A stretch of DNA of 64,000 bases, from the NCBI GenBank assembly GCA_020634115.1, contig JACKCH010000011.1, forward strand, positions 248,001 through 312,000, written 5' to 3'. Both the position numbers and the translations under genes were made by a program. Under the pieces are notes generated by a model. It was given only the letters and a program-made list of their open reading frames with translations. It was not told where the DNA came from and did not search any database. The stretch is from Anaerolineaceae bacterium. Its GTDB lineage: Bacteria > Chloroflexota > Anaerolineae > Aggregatilineales > Phototrophicaceae. Shown in pieces: positions 49,912 to 57,348 of the stretch (positions are counted from its first letter, which is position 1; each line of letters begins with the position of its first letter).

Positions 49912-50784
49912 TCAAGCCCGCTGCGCAGTGCGCCCCAGCACCGACCACAGGTAGCCTTTGCCCGGCGCGAAGAAGAACGCCAGCAAAAAGATGACCGTCA
50001 TCGTCAGCACAATGGTCGCGCTGGCGGCCATCTGCACATGCCAGGCGAGGTAGATGCCCACAACGCCACTGCCCGCCCCGATGAGCGCCGCCACCAACAT
50101 CATGTGGTGCAGCCGGTGGGTGAAGAAGCGCGCCGCCGCCGCCGGAGTCACCAGCAGCGCCGCAACCAGGGCGATGCCCACGATCTGCACCCCAACGACA
50201 ATCGTCACTGCCAGCAGCGTCAGTAACAGCAGGCGCAGCCCTTCATTGGGCAGGCGTAACGTCTGCGCCAGCGTGGGATCGAAGGAAATCACCAGAAACT
50301 CTTTATAGAACATCAACACCAGCAGCAGCACCCCCCCGGCGATGAGCGCGATGAGCGTCAGGTCATCCGGGCTGACCGCCAGAATGTTGCCGATGAGGAT
50401 ATGCGTCAGGTCAAGGGCATAGTTTTGTGCCTGGGAGATGAGGCCGATACCAAGCGCCAGCGTTCCAGCAAAGACAATCCCAATGGCCGTGTCTTCGGTC
50501 AGACGCCGCCCGCGTGTGAGAAAGCCGATCCCCAGCGCGGACAGCACCCCGGCAGCCAGACCACCGAGCAGGAGCGCCTGCCCACCGCCGCCACTCAGGA
50601 AAACCGCCGCCACACCCGGCAAAACGCTGTGCGCCAGCGCGTCACCCAGAAAGGCCATGCCCCGCGTGACGACATATACGCCCATCACGCCGCTGATCGC
50701 CCCGATGACCACCGCCGCCAGTAACGCCCGCTGCATGAATGGGAATTGAAGAGGGTCGAGAAAAAGCTGTTGAAGAATATCCAT
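49912..50784 (-). CDS. Metal ABC transporter permease (ZnuB/MntB family)
   Basis: 290 residues with eight or nine membrane helices of the ABC-3 family. RALLAAVVIGAISGVMGVYVVTRGMAFLGDALAHSVLPGVA contains the family's conserved Asp and His. LLVTPAAAARFFTHRLHHMM and GIYLAWH are further family features. It would import Zn or Mn together with an ATPase and a binding protein, but neither gene is adjacent, so the partners must be elsewhere or the gene is left over from a lost operon. A 21-base Fur-like palindrome lies 47 bases upstream of the start and suggests control by metal availability. Confidence 0.92.
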   Translation of the reverse strand: MDILQQLFLDPLQFPFMQRALLAAVVIGAISGVMGVYVVTRGMAFLGDALAHSVLPGVAAVFLSGGGGQALLLGGLAAGVLSALGIGFLTRGRRLTEDTAIGIVFAGTLALGIGLISQAQNYALDLTHILIGNILAVSPDDLTLIALIAGGVLLLVLMFYKEFLVISFDPTLAQTLRLPNEGLRLLLLTLLAVTIVVGVQIVGIALVAALLVTPAAAARFFTHRLHHMMLVAALIGAGSGVVGIYLAWHVQMAASATIVLTMTVIFLLAFFFAPGKGYLWSVLGRTAQRA

Positions 50785-50830
50785 AATAACCTGTCTGGCT
50801 ATGGTCTTGAACGAAGCAAGATTTGCGGGT

Positions 50831-50851
50831 AATTGAAACTAAGTCTCAATT
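50831..50851. promoter_or_regulatory. Fur/Zur-like operator upstream of the metal permease gene
   Basis: AATTGAAACT-A-AGTCTCAATT, arms 9 of 10. On the minus strand the core TGAGACTTAGTTTCA follows the 7-1-7 Fur-family arrangement (TGA...A-T-A-T...TCA) with several mismatches. Confidence 0.6.
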
Positions 50852-50950
50852 ATATTAGCGTCGGATGTCCTGGCTGGCAAGAGTGTGGGTGAAAATCAGA
50901 GTGATTGCATCAAAATGGGATTTTGTATTGATGTACACTTTTGCCTTTTT

Positions 50951-51046
50951 TGACCCCCTCTAAATCTCCCCCGCCAGCGGGGGCGACTTGTTGGTTCTGT
51001 TCGACCAGCCCCCTCCCCGTTTCCGGGGAGGGTTGGGGAGGGGTCA
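50951..51046. repeat. GC-rich element with terminal inverted repeats and two hairpins
   Basis: The ends are TGACCCCCTC and GAGGGGTCA (one base difference). Inside are CCCCCGC-CA-GCGGGGG (50968-50983) and CCCTCCCCG-TTTC-CGGGGAGGG (51011-51032). It resembles a miniature repeat element without coding capacity. Confidence 0.55.
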
Positions 51047-51123
51047 GAAAAGGCTATTTTGCATAGAATAAATTTGATACGATTGCCCTGGCGTGAAAAT
51101 CCCCTCGTTTTCGGGTATCTGCC

Positions 51124-51144
51124 GGACGGCACGAATGCCGCTAC
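51124..51144. repeat. GTAGGG-family remnant
   Basis: GGACGGCA-CGAA-TGCCG-CTAC; the same core as the copy at 46943 but with the right arm shortened. Confidence 0.45.
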
Positions 51145-51153
51145 GCGAACCGC

Positions 51154-51801
51154 TTATTCATTGAACTCGCTTTCCGCCACCCGGCGCAGCGCCCAGCCAG
51201 TCAGCAGGCCGAAAACCACTGGGCCAAACGAGCAAAACACCGGCAGTCCCAGGGTCGCGCCCAACGCCAGCCAGCCGCACAACCCGCCACCCACCAGATT
51301 CGCGCCAATCCACCACGCTGCCTGCTGGGGGAACAGTCCACGCAGCGCCACCCACTGGACCCCGCCGAAAATGCCGCCGAACACCGCCCCGATCACCAAC
51401 CAGCCGATTCCCGGCCCGGCCACCAGTGCAAACCCAGCCAGCGCCGCTGGGAAAACCGCCGCCAGCCCACCTCCCAGGCTGTAAACCAGCCAGCCCCGCC
51501 GCGTGACCCCATTGATGGTGGTGTGTAAGGCTGTCCACTGGGCGAGGCCAACGATGCCACCCGCCGCCGCGCCACCGACTCCCAGGCCGATCACACCGTT
51601 CACTAACCCGGACAGCCAGCCCCCGGCCAACATGCCCACTGACCACCCCACGATATTGGCGACGACCCACCGCAGCAGCGGCCTGGTATGCCATAGTTCC
51701 TGGGCAAAATCGAAGAGTGCAGCGCGATTGATTTCAGGCATTTCCTGAACAATTCGCAGGCTGCGGGCCGAGTGGTTCAACGGTGAAAATATCAAATCCA
51801 T
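51154..51801 (-). CDS. Glycine-rich multi-pass membrane protein, function unknown
   Basis: 215 residues (a start at 51741, 20 codons in, is also possible). A soluble N-terminus of about 40 residues precedes five or so hydrophobic segments full of small residues (SVGMLAGGWLSGLVNGVIGLGVGGAAAGGIVGLAQW). Twin QW units (GLAQWTALHTTINGVTRRGWL and GGVQWVALRGLFPQQAAWW) show an internal duplication. Such glycine-zipper repeats are common in bacterial membrane proteins of unknown role. No enzyme motif is seen. The gene has its own space on both sides. Confidence 0.65.
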   Translation of the reverse strand: MDLIFSPLNHSARSLRIVQEMPEINRAALFDFAQELWHTRPLLRWVVANIVGWSVGMLAGGWLSGLVNGVIGLGVGGAAAGGIVGLAQWTALHTTINGVTRRGWLVYSLGGGLAAVFPAALAGFALVAGPGIGWLVIGAVFGGIFGGVQWVALRGLFPQQAAWWIGANLVGGGLCGWLALGATLGLPVFCSFGPVVFGLLTGWALRRVAESEFNE

Positions 51802-52050
51802 GAGAATCTGACGAAAACCTTGACAAATTCTTAAACTTTGGTAGAATTACATAGAATTTAGTGAGTTTCGCAAGAGATTTCACAATTTCCCCTTCAAATT
51901 ATTAACCCTTCCCGATGCAAGAGGGCTTCACAGCGGTGAAGTTCTTTTGTTTTAAATAGTCATCTGTTTTCAGCCATCAGTTTTCAGTTTTTCGCTTTGC
52001 AATTGGCAAAGTTCTTTTTATGACCACTGATAATTGACCACTATTCCCCA

Positions 52051-52971
52051 TCACAGGAACAGCAGCGCCGTCCCGGCGAAAGCAACCACTGTGCCAAGTA
52101 CTGCCCGCACAGTCGGCTTTTCATGAAAAATCACGTATGTAATGGGGATCAGGAAGATGGGCGTGAGGCCGATGAGCGTGGACACGATACCAACCGGGGC
52201 GTGCTGAACGGCCAATAGCGACAACCATACTGCAATCACCGGCCCGATCAGCGACGCAGCACTAATTATCACCAGCGCGCGGGGGTGCTGGCGCAGGCGT
52301 ACAAAGCCCTGCCCGACCTGTCCACGCACTATAGTGAATCCCCAGATGACCACCGCTGCGGCTAGCATCCGAATCATGTTGCCGGAAAACGCCGGGAAGT
52401 TATCGGTCAGCCCCAGTTTGGCTGTCACCATACCGCCGGCCTGCCCGACAGCGCCGCCCAACCCAAACAAAATCCCGAACAGATACCCTCGCGGGCTGAT
52501 CTCGCGGGTGCTTGGCGTCCCACGTTCGGAAATCACCCAGAACACACCGAGTACCGTAATGGCAATTCCGATGAGTTGTTGACTGTTCAGAAACTCTCCC
52601 AGAAAAATCCAGGCCAGGATAGTCGCAATCACTGGGGCTAAGGCCATCATCAGCATCGAAAGACGCGGGCCGATCATCACAAAGGCCTGAAAGAGAAAAG
52701 CGTCGCCCAACGCGAGGCCGATCAGCCCGGAAAGCGCTAACCAGAACCAATGTGAGGCGTCCGCCCCCACCGGAAGCAGGCTGCCAAACGTCAGCCAGTG
52801 GAAGAGTGCCATCAAGATCACTGCCACCAGGAGGCGCGTCCGGTTGACGAGAGCCGACGAATTCAGTTCACGTCCCGCCAGCGTGAACATCATCGAGGTA
52901 AACCCGAAGAGGATGGCCGTGCTAAGCGCCGCGATTTCGCCGCTATACGTTGTCAGGAAGCTATTTTCCAA
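52051..52971 (-). CDS. EamA-family (DMT) transporter
   Basis: 306 residues with ten hydrophobic segments arranged as two repeated EamA halves. Half one has AALSTAILFGFTSMMFTLAGRELNSS and ALAPVIATILAWIFLGEFLNSQQLIGIAITVLGVFWV. Half two has LFGILFGLGGAVGQAGGMVTAKLG and LTPIFLIPITYVIFHEKPTVRAVLGTVVAFAGTALLF. Members export or import amino acids, nucleotide sugars or other small metabolites; the cargo is not predictable. Stands alone, divergent from the antiporter gene about 180 bases away. Confidence 0.92.
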   Translation of the reverse strand: MENSFLTTYSGEIAALSTAILFGFTSMMFTLAGRELNSSALVNRTRLLVAVILMALFHWLTFGSLLPVGADASHWFWLALSGLIGLALGDAFLFQAFVMIGPRLSMLMMALAPVIATILAWIFLGEFLNSQQLIGIAITVLGVFWVISERGTPSTREISPRGYLFGILFGLGGAVGQAGGMVTAKLGLTDNFPAFSGNMIRMLAAAVVIWGFTIVRGQVGQGFVRLRQHPRALVIISAASLIGPVIAVWLSLLAVQHAPVGIVSTLIGLTPIFLIPITYVIFHEKPTVRAVLGTVVAFAGTALLFL

Positions 52972-53147
52972 GCTGCTACCCGCTTTCCGATTATTGGTTC
53001 AAAGATAATCGGCCAATTATAAACGTGCGCGGGGTGCGTTGAAATATATCCAATGGGTTATGCTGGACTCTCACACCAACACAGGGTAACATAACCGCTT
53101 CCATTCTGTGGACAACCGCTACAGGCGTTTGAAAGGAGCGATTCTTA

Positions 53148-54407
53148 TTGGAAGCCAATCCGGTTATTGAGTTTTTCCTGGCACTGGCAATCGTTCTGTT
53201 GGTGGCAAAAGCCGCCGGCGGTGTCGCTCGGCGTTTGCACCAACCGCGTGTATTCGGCGAACTACTGGCGGGTGTGATCCTGGGGCCGACGCTGCTGAAT
53301 TTCCTGCATTGGGGCATTTTCCAGCAGGAAAGCGTGCATCTTCTGGAAGAAAATATCCATACCCTGGCTGAACTAGGGGTATTGTTTCTGATGTTTATGG
53401 TCGGGCTGGAAGTGCAGTTAAGCGAGCTTCTGGCGGTTGGTCGTGCGGCGCTGCTGGGGGGCATACTGGGCGCGGTGGTGCCGGTGCTGCTGGTCACGCC
53501 GGTGGTACAGGCCGCCGGGTTTTCGACAGAAGCGGCGCTGTTTGCCGGGGTAACACTGGCGGCGACTTCGGTCAGTATTTCGGCGCAAACCCTGTTTGAA
53601 CTCGGCCTGCTGCGTACCAAAGAGGGCAGCGCGCTGCTGGCGGCGGCGCTGATTGATGACGTGGTCGCGATTCTACTGGTATCGTTCGTGGTGGCGACCA
53701 CTGGCACCGAGTCCGCTGGGGGCGAGGGCAGTTCCGGCCTGATACTGATCGTGGTACGGATCGCGGCTTACCTTACGGTGGCCGGGCTGGTTGCGTGGTT
53801 TATCCTGCCGCGTATCATGGAGATTATTAAGCGCTACAGCAGTGGCATCCGTACAATCGCCACCCTCAGCATCGCCGCAGCATTGATCTTTGGCTGGTCG
53901 GCGGAGGTGCTGGGCGGTGTGGCGGCAATCACCGGAGCATTTATCGCCGGGGTAGGTCTGAGCCGAACACCGCACGAGATCAAAGACCAGATTGAGGAGG
54001 CGGCGCTCAATATCGGTTATGCCCTGGTCGTACCCGTTTTCTTCGTTAGTGTCGGCCTGGGGACAGATTTGAAAGAGATCAGCGCCGCTGCGCTGCCGCT
54101 GACCGGGGTTATCATCGTATTGGCTGTGCTTTCCAAGTTGATTGGCGTGGGCGGCGGCGTCCGGTTGGGCGGCTTCACAATGGGCGAAGCCTTCCGTGTC
54201 GGCGTGTGTATGGTGTCGCGGGGCGAAGTTGGCCTGATTATTGCGACCCTGGGTGTGACTGCCGGGGTTTTTGCCAATGGGCCGTTTGCACTGTTCCCCC
54301 CGCTGTTCCTGGTCGTCCTATTGACGACTGTCGTAACCCCGCCGATTGTCCGGTGGGCGTTCCGGCAGAAAACCCAGTCATCCAAACCGCACGCAGCACG
54401 CACCTAA
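53148..54407 (+). CDS. CPA2-type cation:proton antiporter (KefB/NapA-like)
   Basis: 419 residues from a TTG start with AAAGGAGCG about 7 bases upstream. About twelve hydrophobic segments make up a sodium/hydrogen-exchanger domain. ARRLHQPRVFGELLAGVILGPTLL and LGVLFLMFMVGLEVQLSEL are typical CPA2 words. AALIDDVVAILLVSFV carries the acidic Asp pair that binds the ion. It exchanges Na or K for protons across the membrane. No C-terminal TrkA-N domain is present; regulation may instead come from the P-II-like protein encoded 16 bases downstream. Confidence 0.94.
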   Translation: MEANPVIEFFLALAIVLLVAKAAGGVARRLHQPRVFGELLAGVILGPTLLNFLHWGIFQQESVHLLEENIHTLAELGVLFLMFMVGLEVQLSELLAVGRAALLGGILGAVVPVLLVTPVVQAAGFSTEAALFAGVTLAATSVSISAQTLFELGLLRTKEGSALLAAALIDDVVAILLVSFVVATTGTESAGGEGSSGLILIVVRIAAYLTVAGLVAWFILPRIMEIIKRYSSGIRTIATLSIAAALIFGWSAEVLGGVAAITGAFIAGVGLSRTPHEIKDQIEEAALNIGYALVVPVFFVSVGLGTDLKEISAAALPLTGVIIVLAVLSKLIGVGGGVRLGGFTMGEAFRVGVCMVSRGEVGLIIATLGVTAGVFANGPFALFPPLFLVVLLTTVVTPPIVRWAFRQKTQSSKPHAART

Positions 54408-54423
54408 TCACGAAGGGGATTCT

Positions 54424-54783
54424 ATGGCAAAACTGGTTGTACTCATTTCCCGTGACCGGGAAAAAGGGGTGGATATCGCAGAAGCCTGGCAAAAACGCTG
54501 TGGCGCGACCGGGGTGACGATCATTGATAGTTATGGCCTGGGTAGTCTGGAAGAACAACGCCAGTCCAAAGAACTGCCGATGTTTATTTCAATGGCAAGT
54601 GTCTTACATCAGGTGCGGGCGACGAATCAGATGCTTTTTTCAGCGGTCGAGGATCATCTGGTGGACAGCATGATTGAGGTCGCCCAGGAAATGATGGGTA
54701 GCCTGGATAACCCGGATACGGGGATTCTGTTTGTCGTGCCAATTGATCGGGTGGTTGGATTGGCCCATAAAGGGCGCAAGTAG
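54424..54783 (+). CDS. P-II-like small regulatory protein, partner of the antiporter
   Basis: 119 residues from the ATG at 54424 with AAGGGG about 6 bases upstream. Ferredoxin-like alpha/beta pattern: KLVVLISRDREKGVDIAEAWQKRCGATGVTIIDSYGLG, a variable loop, then FSAVEDHLVDSMIEVAQEMMGSLDNPDTGILFVVPIDRVVGL. The GVTIIDSYG and NPDTGILFVVPIDRVVG parts correspond to strands of P-II-type trimers. Classical P-II T-loop residues are not recognisable. Its position directly after the antiporter points to a role in gating transport, as for other transporter-linked P-II-like proteins. The ligand is unknown. Confidence 0.82.
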   Translation: MAKLVVLISRDREKGVDIAEAWQKRCGATGVTIIDSYGLGSLEEQRQSKELPMFISMASVLHQVRATNQMLFSAVEDHLVDSMIEVAQEMMGSLDNPDTGILFVVPIDRVVGLAHKGRK

Positions 54784-54850
54784 CCCGCGCCGCCGCCGGG
54801 CTTTCAGGCTTGCCTCTGGGGGGGACATCCCCTATAATCGAGAGTGTTAA

Positions 54851-54922
54851 TGGGGAGTCGCCAAGTGGTAAGGCATCGGACTTTGGATCCGACATTCGAA
54901 GGTTCGAATCCTTCCTCCCCAG
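54851..54922 (+). tRNA. tRNA-Gln (anticodon UUG)
   Basis: Full cloverleaf: acceptor TGGGGAG / CTCCCCA, D-arm with CCAAGTGGTAAGG, anticodon stem TCGGA / TCCGA with loop CTTTGGA (UUG), T-arm GAAGG-TTCGAAT-CCTTC, discriminator G. The CCA end is not encoded (GCAC follows). Confidence 0.96.
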
Positions 54923-54930
54923 CACGGAAT

Positions 54931-54966
54931 AAAAAAGCGCCTCTGCAACAACCAAGGCGCTTTTTT
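54931..54966 (+). terminator. Rho-independent terminator after tRNA-Gln
   Basis: AAAAAAGCGCCT and AGGCGCTTTTTT form a perfect 12-base stem with a 12-base loop, active in both directions in principle. Confidence 0.93.
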
Positions 54967-55335
54967 GTTGCCTGAAGGCGTTCGAATCCTATCCCATAAG
55001 GTACCCGGCATCTTTATTCTTATAGCATGGACAATGCTATGTCCATGTTGTGAGCGATGCACGTATCCCCTCAAGTATAAAAACGGAAACCAAACAACAG
55101 GTAAACGAAAAGTCGTCTGTTTTGGGTATTTATGATTTGAGCGTCAGGATTTGCAGCTAAGGATTACTGTTCGTCATTCCTTCTTTCGATTCGCGTGAGA
55201 ATCGATAAGCGCCAGCGCATTCAAACACCCATGCATCACTTACCCGGCGCGTATCAAGCGTGCCAGAAATGCTAATTTTCACGCGCAAAATCCCCTAACA
55301 CGACCCAGAATGTCCAGCAGTACCGCGTATAGGAA
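54967..55335. other. Intergenic region with tRNA T-arm remnant
   Basis: At 54974-54995 the words GAAGG, TTCGAATCCT and TCCC repeat the 3' part of the tRNA-Gln with small changes. A hairpin CATGGACA / TGTCCATG lies at 55026-55047. The rest has no gene. The remnant could be half of an old attachment site. Confidence 0.5.
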
Positions 55336-56043
55336 TCAGGAATCTGAGGACATTTCATTTAGAATGCGGGATACAGTCAAGCGGGAAGATTCCAGATGAT
55401 TGAGCAAGGTCGCATTCAGGCGCTCTGGTGAGCCATCCAGCAGGGCATCCAAAATCTGGTGATGCTCGAAGTGAGTGATTTCAAAATCATGGGGTCCGAA
55501 ATGTTCGGATAGGCGTGCAATCTGGACATGGATATTCGTTTGCTGCCATAACGTAACTATGTTGGATGTACCTCCACGAACAACTAGACGTTCGTGCAGA
55601 GAACGATCCAGCTCCAGATAATCATGGATCACATGCTGCCACCCATCTTGTTTGGCTTGGGCCGCCAGTTCATCCATTCCAAGTGCAATGGCCGCAAAAA
55701 AGTCGTAGTCATCAGGGGTGAGGTACTTATACAAGCAAAGAGCCACGTATAACTCAAAGGCACTACGGATCTTATAGTTTTCATCCAGGTTATCTGCGCT
55801 AATCTTCGTCACAAAAGTGCCACGACGCGCATGTACTTCTATAAGACCGGCCACTTCCAAACGTGTCAGGGCATTTTTCAGGGGCGTTCGGCTTACCTGC
55901 AACTGTGTCTCTAGCTCACACAAGTCAAGCCGTTGACCCGGCACAAACTCATAGCGAAGAATGGCCTGCCGGAGCATGTTGTAAACCGCTTCATTCAGGT
56001 TTGGAACATCAACCGGGTGAAGATGAGACGAGTTTTGAGGCAT
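55336..56043 (-). CDS. GntR-family (FadR/FCD) transcriptional regulator
   Basis: 235 residues from the ATG at 56043 (GGAG about 10 bases upstream). A longer frame would start at 56136 but has no site and would run through an operator. Winged helix-turn-helix: LNEAVYNMLRQAILRYEFVPGQRLDLCELETQLQVSRTPLKNALTRLEVAGLIEVHARRGTFV. The C-terminal FCD helical domain contains the His/Asp residues that usually bind metal and an acid ligand (IHDYLELDRSLHERLV, THFEHHQILDALLDG). It is divergent from the nucleoside-use operon. Palindromes with the same core lie at its own 5' end and at the start of that operon, so it very likely represses both. Confidence 0.92.
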   Translation of the reverse strand: MPQNSSHLHPVDVPNLNEAVYNMLRQAILRYEFVPGQRLDLCELETQLQVSRTPLKNALTRLEVAGLIEVHARRGTFVTKISADNLDENYKIRSAFELYVALCLYKYLTPDDYDFFAAIALGMDELAAQAKQDGWQHVIHDYLELDRSLHERLVVRGGTSNIVTLWQQTNIHVQIARLSEHFGPHDFEITHFEHHQILDALLDGSPERLNATLLNHLESSRLTVSRILNEMSSDS

Positions 56044-56067
56044 TTTTAGTGGCTCCGCAAATCCGCC

Positions 56068-56085
56068 AAACTGAAATTTCAGTTT
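56068..56085. promoter_or_regulatory. GntR operator O1
   Basis: Perfect 18-base palindrome AAACTGAAATTTCAGTTT, 25 bases upstream of the GntR ATG and just inside its expected transcript. Core TGAAATTTCAG is shared with O2. Confidence 0.8.
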
Positions 56086-56114
56086 AGTGATTTTATAGCC
56101 GAAATTGGCTTTTG

Positions 56115-56143
56115 ATGATAGTAAATTCTTTGACATCTGTCAA
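56115..56143 (-). promoter_or_regulatory. Promoter of the GntR gene (minus strand)
   Basis: On the minus strand: TTGACA (56143-56138), 17-base spacer, TATCAT (56120-56115). The start would fall near 56108, upstream of O1. Confidence 0.65.
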
Positions 56144-56232
56144 TTATTACTTACAAGTCTAATTTCAGAAAGGCTTCTAGTTACTGCTTCGCATAGGGTT
56201 AAAAGCCACTTGCGAAGAGAAATTGGGACGAT

Positions 56233-56260
56233 TTGACAAACATTTGTTTTGAGATATGAT
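56233..56260 (+). promoter_or_regulatory. Promoter of the nucleoside-use operon
   Basis: TTGACA (56233-56238), 16-base spacer, TATGAT (56255-56260). The expected start near 56267 sits at the edge of operator O2. Confidence 0.72.
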
Positions 56261-56269
56261 TGCATAGAG

Positions 56270-56288
56270 TTGAAATTTCAGATTTCAA
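56270..56288. promoter_or_regulatory. GntR operator O2
   Basis: TTGAAAT-TTCAG-ATTTCAA, containing TGAAATTTCAG as in O1, placed over the transcription start of the operon. Confidence 0.72.
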
Positions 56289-56337
56289 TTTAATCAGCAA
56301 ATTAGTTGAGTTATTTTAGGATTATTACACACTCAAG

Positions 56338-57186
56338 ATGCGAAAAATTGGCATTGAAATCTTTTATTGGATCGAACGCTGGGCAGATGATCAAATCGCG
56401 TTTTTCCCTAAAGCGAAGGACTGCGGTTTCGACAGCGTTGAAATTTCATTCGTTTCCGGGCCGGAAACCATTGATGTTCCACGAATGCGTGCCGAACTGG
56501 AACGACTCAATCTGGATATCTTTTGTAGCACCGGACTCAGTTTGCAGACAGACATCACCAGCCCGGACGCCAGTGTGCGCGACGCCGGCATTCAGTACCT
56601 GCGCCATTGCCTGGAAACAGCTCAACAATTAGGCAGTCCTATTCTGGGGGGCGTGACATATGCACCCTGGCTGCAATTCCCCGAAACAACCGATTTGCGC
56701 CCCTACCGTGATCGCAGTGCTGCCGCCCTTAAAGAAGTTGCGAAGATCGCCGGTGATCTCGGTATTACCCTCACACTTGAGGTTCTCAATCGATTTGAGA
56801 CGTTCATGTTCAACACGGCAGCCGAAGGTCTGACATTTCTGGCGCAGATTGACCACCCTGCTACCAAGTTACAGCTCGATACCTACCACATGAATATGGA
56901 AGAAGATGATCTCGCCGCAGCCATTCATCAGTCTGGGACGCAAATCGGTCATTTTCACTGCGCCGCCAGTAACCGCAAACTGCCCGGACGCGGACATATC
57001 GATTGGCTCGCTATCAAGGCGGCACTCGACGCTGTGGGCTACCAGGGGGCGCTGGTGATTGAAACTTTTCCCAACCCGAATGTCGAAACGGGGAGGGCCG
57101 TCAATACATGGCGACCACTGGTGGGCGAAGATAAGGATACTGATGTCAAAGCGGCGCTGGCGTTTCTGCGAGAACACGTTGCTTAA
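56338..57186 (+). CDS. Sugar-phosphate isomerase/epimerase (xylose-isomerase-like TIM barrel)
   Basis: 282 residues. TIM barrel of the AP_endonuc_2 family with metal-binding residues in the usual places: Glu of LTLEVLNRFE, Asp-His of LQLDTYHMNMEE, His of GHFHCAASNR, Glu of ALVIETF. The best resemblance is to D-tagatose/D-psicose 3-epimerase-like enzymes, including the NR-G-HIDW segment (SNRKLPGRGHIDW). As first gene of the locus it may process the sugar released from a nucleoside. No strong SD is seen before the ATG; a leader of about 70 bases follows the promoter. The sugar is not known. Confidence 0.87.
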   Translation: MRKIGIEIFYWIERWADDQIAFFPKAKDCGFDSVEISFVSGPETIDVPRMRAELERLNLDIFCSTGLSLQTDITSPDASVRDAGIQYLRHCLETAQQLGSPILGGVTYAPWLQFPETTDLRPYRDRSAAALKEVAKIAGDLGITLTLEVLNRFETFMFNTAAEGLTFLAQIDHPATKLQLDTYHMNMEEDDLAAAIHQSGTQIGHFHCAASNRKLPGRGHIDWLAIKAALDAVGYQGALVIETFPNPNVETGRAVNTWRPLVGEDKDTDVKAALAFLREHVA

Positions 57187-57348
57187 TAGCGCGTCCTGGC
57201 GTTGATTTCCCGATTTCGCTGATATCCGGCGAAAGTGTCTGCCAAAATAATGTCCGATTATAGCCAGAGGGGGTATAAGCGTAAAAAAACGCTAATCAAT
57301 AATCAAAAATACGATCGGAGAACCATAATCTATTAGAGGAGATCAATA

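Larger units (their letters stand above)
50785..51153. other. Intergenic region with metal-box and repeat element
   Basis: Contains the Fur-like box (50831-50851), a GC-rich repeat element with inverted ends (50951-51046) and a short palindrome (51124-51144). No gene is supported. Confidence 0.6.

Noticed and set aside
56044..56136. Upstream extension of the GntR gene.
   Set aside because: It would translate through operator O1 and lacks a ribosome-binding site; the promoter also lies within it.
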